Source: QAMX01 sp964448855 | Lineage (GTDB): Bacteria; Bacillota; Clostridia; Oscillospirales; QAMX01 | NCBI GenBank assembly: GCA_964448855.1 | Contig: CAYUXI010000010.1 | Coordinates: 1 to 64,000 of the forward strand | Length of the DNA: 64,000 nucleotides | Direction: 5' to 3' | In this document: piece by piece, positions 35,002-42,339 of the stretch | Position numbering within the stretch: the stretch's first letter is position 1 | Layout: each line of letters starts with the position of its first letter | Notes under the pieces: model-generated | The model's database searches: none | Told to the model about the DNA's origin: nothing | What the model saw: the letters and a program-made list of their open reading frames with translations, nothing else | Position numbers and translations under genes: made by a program

Positions 35002-35017
35002 ACCGGTTCGAACCGGT
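35002..35017. promoter_or_regulatory. Perfect 16-bp palindrome, probable operator
   Basis: ACCGGTTCGAACCGGT, a perfect palindrome placed at the expected transcription start of the plus-strand operon and upstream of the divergent MFS gene. This position suits a repressor. The half-site ACCGGTT and central CG recall LacI-family operators, but no regulator gene lies beside it. Confidence 0.6.
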
Positions 35018-35053
35018 CGGTAGAGGCTTGAATTGAAAGGAACGGTATGCAAT

Positions 35054-35953
35054 ATGTCGGAGACAAAAGTAAAAACCATCATTCTGGATACAGATATTGG
35101 CCCGGACTGTGACGATGCCGGTGCGCTTCTGATGCTGCTGAAAATGGAAAAGGCGGGGCTTTGCCGCATTGCCGCCATCACCCACTGCACATCCAGCCCG
35201 TTCGGCTGCGGCTGCGCAGATGCGATCTGCCGCGCAGAAGGGCGCGACGATATCCCGATCGGTACCCTGAAACGCGGCGGCGTACTCTGCAATTTTGAGG
35301 ACGGCCGCTACAATGAAGCGGTCTGTGGCCTCTTCCCGAACCGCTTTTCCAACGGCGAGGAAGCGCCGGACGCCGTGCGCGTGCTGCGGCAGGCCTTCGC
35401 AGACAACGAAGAGGTCACGCTGATTTCCATCGGCCCGCTCGGCAACATCGCTGACTTCCTGAAGAGCGGCCCGGACGATATCAGCCCGAAAACCGGTCTG
35501 GAGCTGGCGCGGGAAAAATGCCCGAAGATGATCAGCATGGGCGGCCAGCTGGAGGGCGACCGCCGCGAATTCAATTTCTACGTCGAAACGTCTGCCACGG
35601 CGGACGTGCTGGCCATGTGGCCGACGGAGATCTGCTTCTCCGTTTATACAACCGGCGAAGACGTCAAAACCGGCAAGGAGATGTCCCGCAAACTCGGACG
35701 CCTGCACCCGGTCGCACTCGCCTTCGCACTGTATGCGCCGGGCGGCCGCTGCAGCTTCGATGAAACCGCCGTTTACTACGCTGTTTTCCCGGATACGCCG
35801 CTCTTTGAAACGAGCAAGCCGGGCTGGATGGGCATCGAGGCCAACGGCGCAAATACCTGGCGCTTTGCGGAGGATGGCCGCCATACCTACTTCGTCAAAG
35901 CCTGCCCGCCGGAGCAGGTGGCAGAGGAACTGGAAAGCTGGATGTACCGCTGA
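35054..35953 (+). CDS. Inosine-uridine-type nucleoside hydrolase family protein
   Basis: A 299-aa protein with the calcium-binding signature DTDIGPDCDD at residues 12-21, the hallmark of nucleoside N-ribohydrolases. A second conserved region, VTLISIGPLGNIADFL, follows at about 118-133, and the late acidic block at the FNFYVETSAT region (about 174-183) resembles the FNxxxDPEA motif with Glu and Thr substitutions, so the substrate may differ from the usual nucleosides. ATG 35054 is used; the AAAGGA site is 12 nt away. It is followed, 51 nt later, by an aldolase gene. Confidence 0.82.
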   Translation: MSETKVKTIILDTDIGPDCDDAGALLMLLKMEKAGLCRIAAITHCTSSPFGCGCADAICRAEGRDDIPIGTLKRGGVLCNFEDGRYNEAVCGLFPNRFSNGEEAPDAVRVLRQAFADNEEVTLISIGPLGNIADFLKSGPDDISPKTGLELAREKCPKMISMGGQLEGDRREFNFYVETSATADVLAMWPTEICFSVYTTGEDVKTGKEMSRKLGRLHPVALAFALYAPGGRCSFDETAVYYAVFPDTPLFETSKPGWMGIEANGANTWRFAEDGRHTYFVKACPPEQVAEELESWMYR

Positions 35954-36004
35954 GAGACCAGAAACTGTCAGAACGGAAATATCGAATAAAAGAGGGTCAA
36001 TCAC

Positions 36005-36826
36005 ATGAAAAATATACTGACTGCACCGTTTGTAGAAGAAATGCGGAAAACAACCGCCAATATGTATCGCCTCGGCTGGGACGAGCGCAACGGCGGCAAC
36101 ATCAGCTATCTGCTGGATGAATCGGAGGTCGGCGAATACCTGGATCTGCAGCACGTCCTCCGGACGATTCCGCTCGGCTTTGATGCGACTGCGCTGGCGG
36201 GCAAATATTTCATCGTCACAGGCACCGGCAAGTACTTCAAGAATGTCGATGCGGATCCGGAAACCAACCTCGGTCTCGTCCGCATTGCCGCGAACGGCGC
36301 GGATGCGGAGCTTTTGTGGGGCTTTGCAGACGGCGGACGGTTCACATCGGAATTCCCGGCGCACCTGATGAGCCACATGGCGCGTCTGTCGGTGGATCCG
36401 TCCAACCGGGTGGTCATGCACTGCCATCCGACCTACACGCTGGCCATGAACTATGTCCATGTGCTGGATGAAAAGCAGCTGACCCATACGCTGTGGGAAA
36501 TGTGCACCGAATGCATCGTCGTCTTCCCGGACGGCATCGGCGTGCTGCCGTGGATGCTCTGCGGCACCAACAGCATCGGCGAGGCCACGGCAGAAAAAAT
36601 GAAGGAATTCCGCCTGGTGGTCTGGGGAATGCACGGGATTTACGGCGTCGGAAAAACCATGGACGAGGCCTTCGGCCTGATCGAAACCGTTGAAAAAGCG
36701 GCGCAGATTTATATGCTGACGGCGCACCTGCCGCGCTTGAATACCATCCGGGATGATCAGCTGCGCGAGCTGGCCGAAGCGTTCGGCGTCGCATACCGGA
36801 AGGATTTCCTGAACGACCGCGCATAA
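36005..36826 (+). CDS. rhaD: Rhamnulose-1-phosphate aldolase-like class II aldolase
   Basis: A 273-aa zinc aldolase. The zinc ligands His139, His141 (MHCHPT) and His210 (GMHGIYG) and the catalytic Glu116 (SEFPAHL) are in place, with ERNGGNISY (about residues 26-34) binding phosphate. Spacing matches E. coli RhaD closely (Glu117, His141, His143, His212, with one residue deleted between Glu and the first His). RhaD splits L-rhamnulose-1-phosphate to DHAP and lactaldehyde, but no rhaA or rhaB is in the window, so the true ketose phosphate may differ. Confidence 0.85.
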   Translation: MKNILTAPFVEEMRKTTANMYRLGWDERNGGNISYLLDESEVGEYLDLQHVLRTIPLGFDATALAGKYFIVTGTGKYFKNVDADPETNLGLVRIAANGADAELLWGFADGGRFTSEFPAHLMSHMARLSVDPSNRVVMHCHPTYTLAMNYVHVLDEKQLTHTLWEMCTECIVVFPDGIGVLPWMLCGTNSIGEATAEKMKEFRLVVWGMHGIYGVGKTMDEAFGLIETVEKAAQIYMLTAHLPRLNTIRDDQLRELAEAFGVAYRKDFLNDRA

Positions 36827-36856
36827 CCCGCATGACCGGGACGAAGCGGACGGCGC

Positions 36857-37090
36857 TTACCGGCCGGACGCGTGATGCAGCTGCGCCCGGATGAACGCCC
36901 GACGCGCCTCTGCCGTCTGAAGAGCGACGATGGCTTCGTCCACGTCCTCAAAGGCTACAGCCGCTTCAAACTGCGACTGCGCGGCGGCATACTGGCGCTC
37001 CGCCGCCTGCCAGTCTGCGAATAGCGCGGCATCCGCCGCCGAAAGTCTGGGCTGACGGAGCAGAACCCGCTCCCGATGATATTGTGGCAT
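36857..37090 (-). CDS. Small DUF2508/YaaL-like protein
   Basis: A 77-aa protein, almost wholly helical: MPQYHRERVLLRQ, then ADWQAAERQY, FEDVDEAIVALQTAEARRAF and a basic tail. The pattern of Trp followed by an Ala-rich helix, an acidic DxD turn and an Ala-Ile-x-x-Leu helix recalls the YaaL/DUF2508 family, but the match is by eye and weak. AGGGAGC precedes ATG 37090 by about 9 nt. It converges with rhaD, 30 nt away. Confidence 0.55.
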   Translation of the reverse strand: MPQYHRERVLLRQPRLSAADAALFADWQAAERQYAAAQSQFEAAVAFEDVDEAIVALQTAEARRAFIRAQLHHASGR

Positions 37091-37271
37091 TTTGCAATGC
37101 TCCCTTCTGCTTGTTGTACTGTTCATAGAATATGCAGAAAAGGGATGTATGATTCGCACGGAGACTGCATACACTGTAAACGGACAAACGAAGGCTGAAT
37201 CAGACGGTTGTCCGCCATCCGGAAGAAACAGTGCGATTGCAGAAGCCTGCAACCGAAACGGAGCTGCATGA

Positions 37272-37401
37272 CCGGCGCACAGAAAAGGGCTGCACAATGT
37301 GCCGGGCAGATGAGATGGATATTCGTCCGTTGCCGGAAACCGGCTCCGAACGGGGCGATCCCCACACTGTGCGCCGGAACCCGATGAAAAAAACGCATCG
37401 G
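37272..37401 (+). ncRNA. Candidate structured RNA upstream of mntP
   Basis: A perfect 11-bp closing helix (CCGGCGCACAG at 37272-37282 with CTGTGCGCCGG at 37367-37377) encloses several short hairpins: GCAC/GTGC (about 37292-37302), GCCGG-AAA-CCGGC (37332-37344) and GGGG-CGAT-CCCC (37352-37363). A further hairpin CCGATG/CATCGG (37381-37401) follows, then a terminator. No reading frame in the 450-bp gap looks genuine. I could not match it to a known riboswitch, including the Mn-responsive yybP-ykoY motif usual before mntP. Its 5' end and promoter are not clear. Confidence 0.5.
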
Positions 37402-37406
37402 CTCAA

Positions 37407-37448
37407 AGAGAGGATATGCGCATTTTTTGCACATACCCTCTCTTTTTT
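37407..37448 (+). terminator. Rho-independent terminator of the candidate RNA
   Basis: 16-position stem (14 pairs) AGAGAGGATATGCGCA / TGCACATACCCTCTCT followed by T6. It lies upstream of the mntP promoter, so it ends a separate plus-strand transcript. Confidence 0.88.
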
Positions 37449-37469
37449 GCAGCTGCGGAATGCCTGACC

Positions 37470-37498
37470 TTGACTTCAAAACAGAAACAGAGTATAAT
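37470..37498 (+). promoter_or_regulatory. SigA promoter of mntP
   Basis: TTGACT (37470-37475), 17 bp, TATAAT (37493-37498), between the terminator above and the mntP start. Confidence 0.85.
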
Positions 37499-37542
37499 AA
37501 ATCATTCAACAGGGAACCAAGTTGGAAACGGGGTCGAACAGC

Positions 37543-38115
37543 ATGAAACTCATCGAACTTTTCGTCATTGCCATCGGACTGTCCATGGACGCGTTTGCGG
37601 TGGCCGTCTGCCGCGGGCTCAATATGCGGCGGATGTCTTTTCGAAATGCACTGATCATTGGCCTGTATTTTGGCGTCTTTCAGGCGCTGATGCCGTTGAT
37701 CGGGTATTTCATTGGCGGCACCTTTGCGCAGTACATCGAGCGCTTTGATCACTGGATTGCATTCGTTCTGCTGGGGCTCATCGGCGGAAAAATGATCTCC
37801 GAAAGCCTGAGCCACGAGGAAGACGAACCGACAGACGGCAGTGATGTCTCCTTCCGAACGATGCTGCCGCTGGCCATTGCAACGAGCATTGACGCGCTGA
37901 TGGTCGGCGTTTCCTTCGCCTTCCTGAAGGTGCAGATCGTCCCGGCCGTCCTCTTCATCGGCGTCATCACACTCGTGCTGTCAATGCTCGGCGTCTGGAT
38001 TGGCAAGTTGTTCGGCGACCGGTTCCGCTCCAAGGCCGAGCTGATCGGCGGCATCATTCTGGTGCTGATGGGGCTGAAAATCCTGCTGGAGCATCTGGGC
38101 GTCATTCAATTCTGA
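37543..38115 (+). CDS. mntP: Manganese efflux pump MntP
   Basis: A 190-aa membrane exporter of Mn2+ with six spans in two repeats. The metal-binding aspartates are in IGLSMDAFAVAV (about residues 10-21) and IATSIDALMVGV (about 112-123), and GG(x)M-type glycine motifs (LLGLIGGKMI) follow in each half. ATG 37543 is used; a TTG at 37522 would add seven residues. A strong promoter precedes it directly, so the terminated RNA upstream is not part of the same transcript. Confidence 0.95.
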   Translation: MKLIELFVIAIGLSMDAFAVAVCRGLNMRRMSFRNALIIGLYFGVFQALMPLIGYFIGGTFAQYIERFDHWIAFVLLGLIGGKMISESLSHEEDEPTDGSDVSFRTMLPLAIATSIDALMVGVSFAFLKVQIVPAVLFIGVITLVLSMLGVWIGKLFGDRFRSKAELIGGIILVLMGLKILLEHLGVIQF

Positions 38116-38128
38116 AACGGCTTCGCCC

Positions 38129-38158
38129 TTGCATTGAGCGGGGCGAATATGGTATAAT
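38129..38158 (+). promoter_or_regulatory. SigA-type promoter of TIM-barrel gene
   Basis: TTGCAT (38129-38134), 18 bp, TATAAT (38153-38158). Confidence 0.75.
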
Positions 38159-38186
38159 GAAAGCAAAACAATGAGGAGGCATTCTT

Positions 38187-39008
38187 ATGATGAAACCAGG
38201 CGTTGTTGTCGGCCTGAGAGATATTCGCGCCAATCTGGAGCGCGTGAAAAGCTTCGGCATCGATTACGCACAAATCTGTTCCTGGGAAATTGATTCCTTT
38301 ACGGACGAGCTGGCGGCAGAGGTTCGGTCTGCCATCGCGGATACCGGCGTGGAAGTGCGCACGTTCTGGTGCGGCTGGCCGGGCCCCGCATCCTGGACCT
38401 TTTATGACGGCCCGCTGACGCTGGGACTGGTGCCGGAGGCCTTCCGCTTTGAGCGGACCAAGGCACTCCTGAAGGGCATCCAGTTTGCCGATCAGTGCGG
38501 CATCCATCAGGTGGCCACCCATGTCGGCTTCATCCCGGAGGATATGAACGACCCGAAATACGCCGGTACGCTGATCGCGCTGAAAATGCTGGTGCGCGAA
38601 TGCAAACGCCGCGATATGTATTTCCTCTTTGAAACCGGTCAGGAAACGCCTGCCACGCTCCTCCGCACCATCGAAGACCTCGGCGGCGAAAACGTCGGCA
38701 TCAATTTTGATACGGGTAACCTGATCCTGTACGGCAAGGGCAACCCCGCAGACGCCATCGACGTCTTCGGCAAATACGTCCGCGATTTCCACTGCAAGGA
38801 CGGCGTGTATCCGACAGATGGCCGCGAACTGGGTCATGAAATGCCACTGGGTCAGGGCAAGGCGGACTGGCCGCAGATTATCCGGAAAATGAAGGCCATC
38901 GGCTATGACGGCCCGCTGACCATCGAACGCGAAATCAGCGGCGACCAGCAGACGAAGGATATCCTCGCTGCCAAGGCGCTGCTGGAAAAACTGGTCGAAG
39001 AAGCGTAA
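38187..39008 (+). CDS. Xylose-isomerase-like TIM-barrel sugar epimerase
   Basis: A 273-aa AP-endonuclease-2-fold protein (sugar phosphate isomerase/epimerase group). The metal-binding residues sit in GFIPED (His in THVGF, about residue 113), FETGQE (Glu, about 152), NFDTGN (Asp, about 174) and DFHCKDG (His/Asp, about 200-206), ending with a Glu in TIEREISG (about 250). The substrate is likely a keto sugar or related polyol. GAGGAGG precedes ATG 38187. It is followed by the DUF3810 gene with 33 nt between. Confidence 0.88.
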   Translation: MMKPGVVVGLRDIRANLERVKSFGIDYAQICSWEIDSFTDELAAEVRSAIADTGVEVRTFWCGWPGPASWTFYDGPLTLGLVPEAFRFERTKALLKGIQFADQCGIHQVATHVGFIPEDMNDPKYAGTLIALKMLVRECKRRDMYFLFETGQETPATLLRTIEDLGGENVGINFDTGNLILYGKGNPADAIDVFGKYVRDFHCKDGVYPTDGRELGHEMPLGQGKADWPQIIRKMKAIGYDGPLTIEREISGDQQTKDILAAKALLEKLVEEA

Positions 39009-39041
39009 AAAGCCCGTTCCGGGCGACAGGAGGCATGGCGG

Positions 39042-40151
39042 ATGCGCGGCAATGAAAAGCTGCAAAACATACACAGACGATCCACGCTGAAAATTCTGAC
39101 GGCTGCGGCTGTCCCGGTTCTGCTGACGCTGCTGCTGCTTGCGGCAGCTGCATGGCTGCCGGGCTTTACAGACGGGCTGTACCGCGACGCTTCGCGGGCG
39201 GTGATTCATGTCCTCTCCCGCGTGACCGGCTGGCTTCCTGTTTCGGTGGCGGAGGTGGCCATCGGACTGGCCGTCCTGTCCCTGCTGATTGCGCTGCTGC
39301 GATTGCTCTGGGTGCTCATCAGTGGCCCGCGCCGCCTGGCGTATCTGCTCCGCTTCGTCGCGTGGATGCTCTTTCACGCCGCTATGCTGATGTTCCTCTT
39401 TGAGGCCATCTGGGGTCTGAATTATCGGGCACAGCCGCTGGCCGAGACCATGGGTCTGACGGTTCAGGCGCGCAGCCCAGAGGAATTGAAGACGCTGAAC
39501 CGCTATCTGATCGATCGCGCCAACGCTTTGGCTCCGCAGCTTCCGCGCCAATCGACCGGGAGCGCCAGCCCGATCGATTTCCGGGACGTGGCCGAACGGG
39601 TGGCCGATGAGTTCTCGAAAACCACCGGCCGCAGCGAAGCACCGGTCAAGGAGCTGCTGACGTCCAAATGGATTTCCTACACGCGCACCACGGGGATTTT
39701 CATCCCGTATACCGGCGAAGCCAACGTCAACAGCGATAACACCCCGGCCGATCTGCCGTTTGTCATGGCGCATGAAATGTCCCATCGCTACGCCATCGCC
39801 CCGGAGGATGAGGCCAACTTCTACGCCTTCTACATTCTGGAGGATGCGTCCGACCCGCTCCTGTCCTATAGCGCCGTGCTGTCAGCCGTTCTCTACTGCC
39901 AGAATGCGCTGTACGCCAGTGATTATGACGCGTTTGCCGAGCTGTACGCGTCCTATAGTGAGCTGGTTCGGCGGGATTTGTCCGATTATTCCAACCACTG
40001 GAAGCAGTACGAAGGCCGGATTTCCGAAATCTCCGAAACGGTCAACAATACCTACCTGATCGTGCAGGGCGAACCGGACGGCGTCCGGAGCTACGGCCGG
40101 ATGGTCGATCTGATGCTGGCCTGGTATGACGCGCAGAACCGCGTGGAATAA
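39042..40151 (+). CDS. DUF3810 membrane protein, metalloprotease-like
   Basis: A 369-aa protein with three N-terminal spans (about residues 16-38, 68-90 and 102-122) and a C-terminal domain carrying HExxH (His244, HEMSH) and a downstream EDEANF acidic motif (about 256-261) as expected for a zincin third ligand. The arrangement matches DUF3810, whose activity is not established as far as I know. AGGAGG lies 10 nt before ATG 39042. It shares a transcript with the TIM-barrel gene. Confidence 0.85.
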   Translation: MRGNEKLQNIHRRSTLKILTAAAVPVLLTLLLLAAAAWLPGFTDGLYRDASRAVIHVLSRVTGWLPVSVAEVAIGLAVLSLLIALLRLLWVLISGPRRLAYLLRFVAWMLFHAAMLMFLFEAIWGLNYRAQPLAETMGLTVQARSPEELKTLNRYLIDRANALAPQLPRQSTGSASPIDFRDVAERVADEFSKTTGRSEAPVKELLTSKWISYTRTTGIFIPYTGEANVNSDNTPADLPFVMAHEMSHRYAIAPEDEANFYAFYILEDASDPLLSYSAVLSAVLYCQNALYASDYDAFAELYASYSELVRRDLSDYSNHWKQYEGRISEISETVNNTYLIVQGEPDGVRSYGRMVDLMLAWYDAQNRVE

Positions 40152-40284
40152 AAGTTTACAAATGACTGCGTGTTTCGTTTACATTCGTATGGTATCATAG
40201 AGACGTAGAGGACATGGCAGTGATGAATGCTTGAACTCTTACCCCCTCCTTTCTATTTTTTTCTTTGTGCCAAAGGGTGCACAC

Positions 40285-40318
40285 AGGCTTAGGACGCGTT
40301 TTCCTAAGCCTTCTTTTT
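40285..40318. terminator. Terminator between DUF3810 gene and noc
   Basis: 10-bp stem AGGCTTAGGA / TCCTAAGCCT then TTCTTTTTTT. Convergent genes flank it. The short stretch 40152-40284 before it holds a pyrimidine tract (CCCCCTCCTTTC) and no gene. Confidence 0.85.
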
Positions 40319-40325
40319 TTCTCTT

Positions 40326-41165
40326 TTATCGGTTTTTGGGCAGACGAATGACGAGCGTGATGCCGTCCTCCGACTCTGTCTGTTCCACCTCTGCACTCAG
40401 GCCGCTGGCTGTCATGGTCTTCAACGCATTCTGCACGGTGTTGAGAAAGAGCCGGACATCGCGAATCAGAGGCGTCGCTTTCCGGGTACGCGTCGGCGGC
40501 GGCGCGAGACAGGCGGCCACATAGGCTTCCGTCTCCGCAACGGAGAGATGGTTCGCCGCAATCCGGTCAATCGCGGCGCGGATGGCATCGTTCTCTTTGA
40601 GCCGCAGCAGAGCGCGGGCGTGCCGTTCGCTCAGCCCGGCGGCGCGCATTCGGGAGATGATGTCTCCATCGAAGCGCAGCAGCCGCAGCTTGTTGGCGAC
40701 GGCAGACGGACTTTTTCCGATGCGCCGTGCGACCTCCTCCTGCGTGATGCCGTAGTCCGCAATCAGTCGCGCCAGCCCGGCGGCCTCTTCGAAGCAGTCG
40801 AGGTCACAGCGCTGCAAATTTTCGACAAGCGCCAGATAGGCGGCCTGCTCTCCGCTGGTGCGCTTGAGCAGACATGGGACGTGCGTGAATCCGGCCATCG
40901 ACGCCGCACGCAGTCGCCGCTCCCCGGCAATCAGCTGGTAGCCGCCCTCCACCCGCCGGACGATCAGCGGCGACAGAATGCCGCATTCGGCGATGCTGTC
41001 CGCCAGCTCGCGCAGCTTGTCCAACTCAAAAATCCGCCGCGCCTGCAGGGGATCCGGGAAAATGTCGTGGATGGCCAGATGCAGAATCTGCTCCCCGGTG
41101 TAGCAACTCCGATCGCTGCACGTGTCTCTCCCTATGAGCTTCTGTGCGACACCGAATCCTTTCAT
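40326..41165 (-). CDS. noc: Nucleoid occlusion / ParB-family protein Noc
   Basis: A 279-aa ParB-type CTPase clamp. The N-terminal CTP-binding domain has IFPDPLQARRIFELDKL, LSPLIVRR and the arginine patch GERRLRAAS (about residues 82-90). The helix-turn-helix is TQEEVARRIGKSPSAVANKLR (about 141-161, read in two blocks). A C-terminal dimer domain follows. ATG 41165 has AAAGGAGG seven nt upstream. In Firmicutes Noc normally lies directly beside rsmG; here a CRISPR locus separates them. Noc versus Spo0J is decided by context. Confidence 0.85.
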   Translation of the reverse strand: MKGFGVAQKLIGRDTCSDRSCYTGEQILHLAIHDIFPDPLQARRIFELDKLRELADSIAECGILSPLIVRRVEGGYQLIAGERRLRAASMAGFTHVPCLLKRTSGEQAAYLALVENLQRCDLDCFEEAAGLARLIADYGITQEEVARRIGKSPSAVANKLRLLRFDGDIISRMRAAGLSERHARALLRLKENDAIRAAIDRIAANHLSVAETEAYVAACLAPPPTRTRKATPLIRDVRLFLNTVQNALKTMTASGLSAEVEQTESEDGITLVIRLPKNR

Positions 41166-41212
41166 GGATGCGCCTCCTTTGATCTCGTCGGCCAATGGCC
41201 ACTCTCAGGTGT

Positions 41213-41241
41213 ATTATAAAGGATCCGGATTCACCTGTAAA
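41213..41241 (-). promoter_or_regulatory. SigA promoter of noc
   Basis: Minus strand TTTACA (41236-41241), 17 bp, TATAAT (41213-41218). The rest of the 376-bp stretch to the array holds the inverted repeat at 41461-41491 and nothing else I can name. Confidence 0.8.
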
Positions 41242-41460
41242 GCGAAACCGATCGACAGAAAAACAGGAAAACCACCCGCGAAACCGATGGATCACCGGTC
41301 AAAACGTGACGAAATCTGCAAACAATGGGGAAACGTGCAGCTTCGCGTCGAACGGTTTTTAAATAGCAACAGGCTGAAACGTGTTTTTGCAGCCAAATCT
41401 GAACAGAAAAAAACCGACACAAGCAGGTCAGTGACTTGCTTTGCATCGGGGTTGACATTT

Positions 41461-41491
41461 CTGCCCGGTTGCAACCATTGCAACCGGGCAG
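41461..41491. repeat. Perfect 14-bp inverted repeat
   Basis: CTGCCCGGTTGCAA, CCA, TTGCAACCGGGCAG. No T-run follows on either strand, so it is not an ordinary terminator. It lies 50 bp from the leader-distal end of the CRISPR array and 220 bp upstream of noc's promoter. Confidence 0.9.
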
Positions 41492-41541
41492 ATTCGATTG
41501 ATTTGCATGAAAAAAGGAGCAAGCATCGCCGTGCTTATTCC

Positions 41542-42239
41542 ATTTGAGTCCCTTATACAATTACACTACTCTCAAACAACCAGCCCTTCCCCTTCCGCAA
41601 GATTGATGTTTGAGTCCCTTATACAATTACACTACTCTCAAACTATGCGTGATATTCAAAGGTGAAAATGTGGTGTTTGAGTCCCTTATACAATTACACT
41701 ACTCTCAAACTATTCCTGCACAATGTCCGTTGCATTGATGGTTTGAGTCCCTTATACAATTACACTACTCTCAAACAAGATGATGACGGAAACCCGCAAG
41801 GGTACGGTTTGAGTCCCTTATACAATTACACTACTCTCAAACGTATCTGTTAAGATGATAGAGATCGGTGAAAGTTTGAGTCCCTTATACAATTACACTA
41901 CTCTCAAACATTGTTTCAAGTGATTCAACTGGAACAAGTGTTTGAGTCCCTTATACAATTACACTACTCTCAAACATCTGCCTTTAAGCGTACCGCATCA
42001 CCTTCGTTTGAGTCCCTTATACAATTACACTACTCTCAAACGTATGTAGTAAATTTCATTTCACATCTTTCGTTTGAGTCCCTTATACAATTACACTACT
42101 CTCAAACCTCTCCGCCGACGTACGCCGTTGTTTTAAGGTTTGAGTCCCTTATACAATTACACTACTCTCAAACTATATGAAAGGTTATCGCGAAGGCGGT
42201 ATGGTTTGAGTCCCTTATACAATTACACTACTCTCAAAC
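41542..42239 (-). CRISPR. Type II-A CRISPR array, 11 repeats and 10 spacers
   Basis: Eleven 36-bp repeats starting at 41542, 41608, 41675, 41741, 41807, 41874, 41940, 42006, 42072, 42138 and 42204, with ten spacers of 30-31 bp. The repeat in transcript sense begins GTTTGAGAGTAGTGTAATTG and ends CTCAAAC. All copies are identical except the leader-distal one at 41542, whose last base is changed. The array reads on the minus strand, from the leader on the right to the left, so the newest spacer is the one at 42174-42203. Confidence 0.99.
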
Positions 42240-42339
42240 CTCAAATCAATATTTGAGAAACAATACTACGAATTGCAGAAAGTAGTGCCAAGGGATATGT
42301 GCATTGGTATTATAGCATAAAAACAGTACCAAAGTCAAC
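42240..42339 (-). promoter_or_regulatory. CRISPR leader with promoter and ATTTGAG anchor
   Basis: On the minus strand TTGACT (42333-42338), an 18-bp spacer and TATAAT (42309-42314) would start the pre-crRNA about 60 nt before the first repeat. The leader ends in ATTTGAG (42240-42246) directly against the repeat, the anchor sequence known for type II-A integration. An inverted copy, CTCAAAT in transcript sense, lies at 42251-42257. Confidence 0.85.

Noticed and set aside
35006..35016. T-loop-like GGTTCGAACC, possible tRNA
   Set aside because: No acceptor stem, anticodon arm or CCA in the surrounding 80 bases; it is part of the palindrome.
37272..37401. Candidate RNA as a Mn riboswitch
   Set aside because: The conserved GGGGAGUAG-type loop of yybP-ykoY is absent and an independent promoter for mntP lies downstream of the terminator.
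37123..37815. Long minus-strand frame across the candidate RNA and mntP
   Set aside because: It crosses a Rho-independent terminator, the mntP promoter and the mntP gene; its composition is non-protein-like.
41662..42180. Protein-coding frames inside the CRISPR array
   Set aside because: They are translations of the direct repeats.
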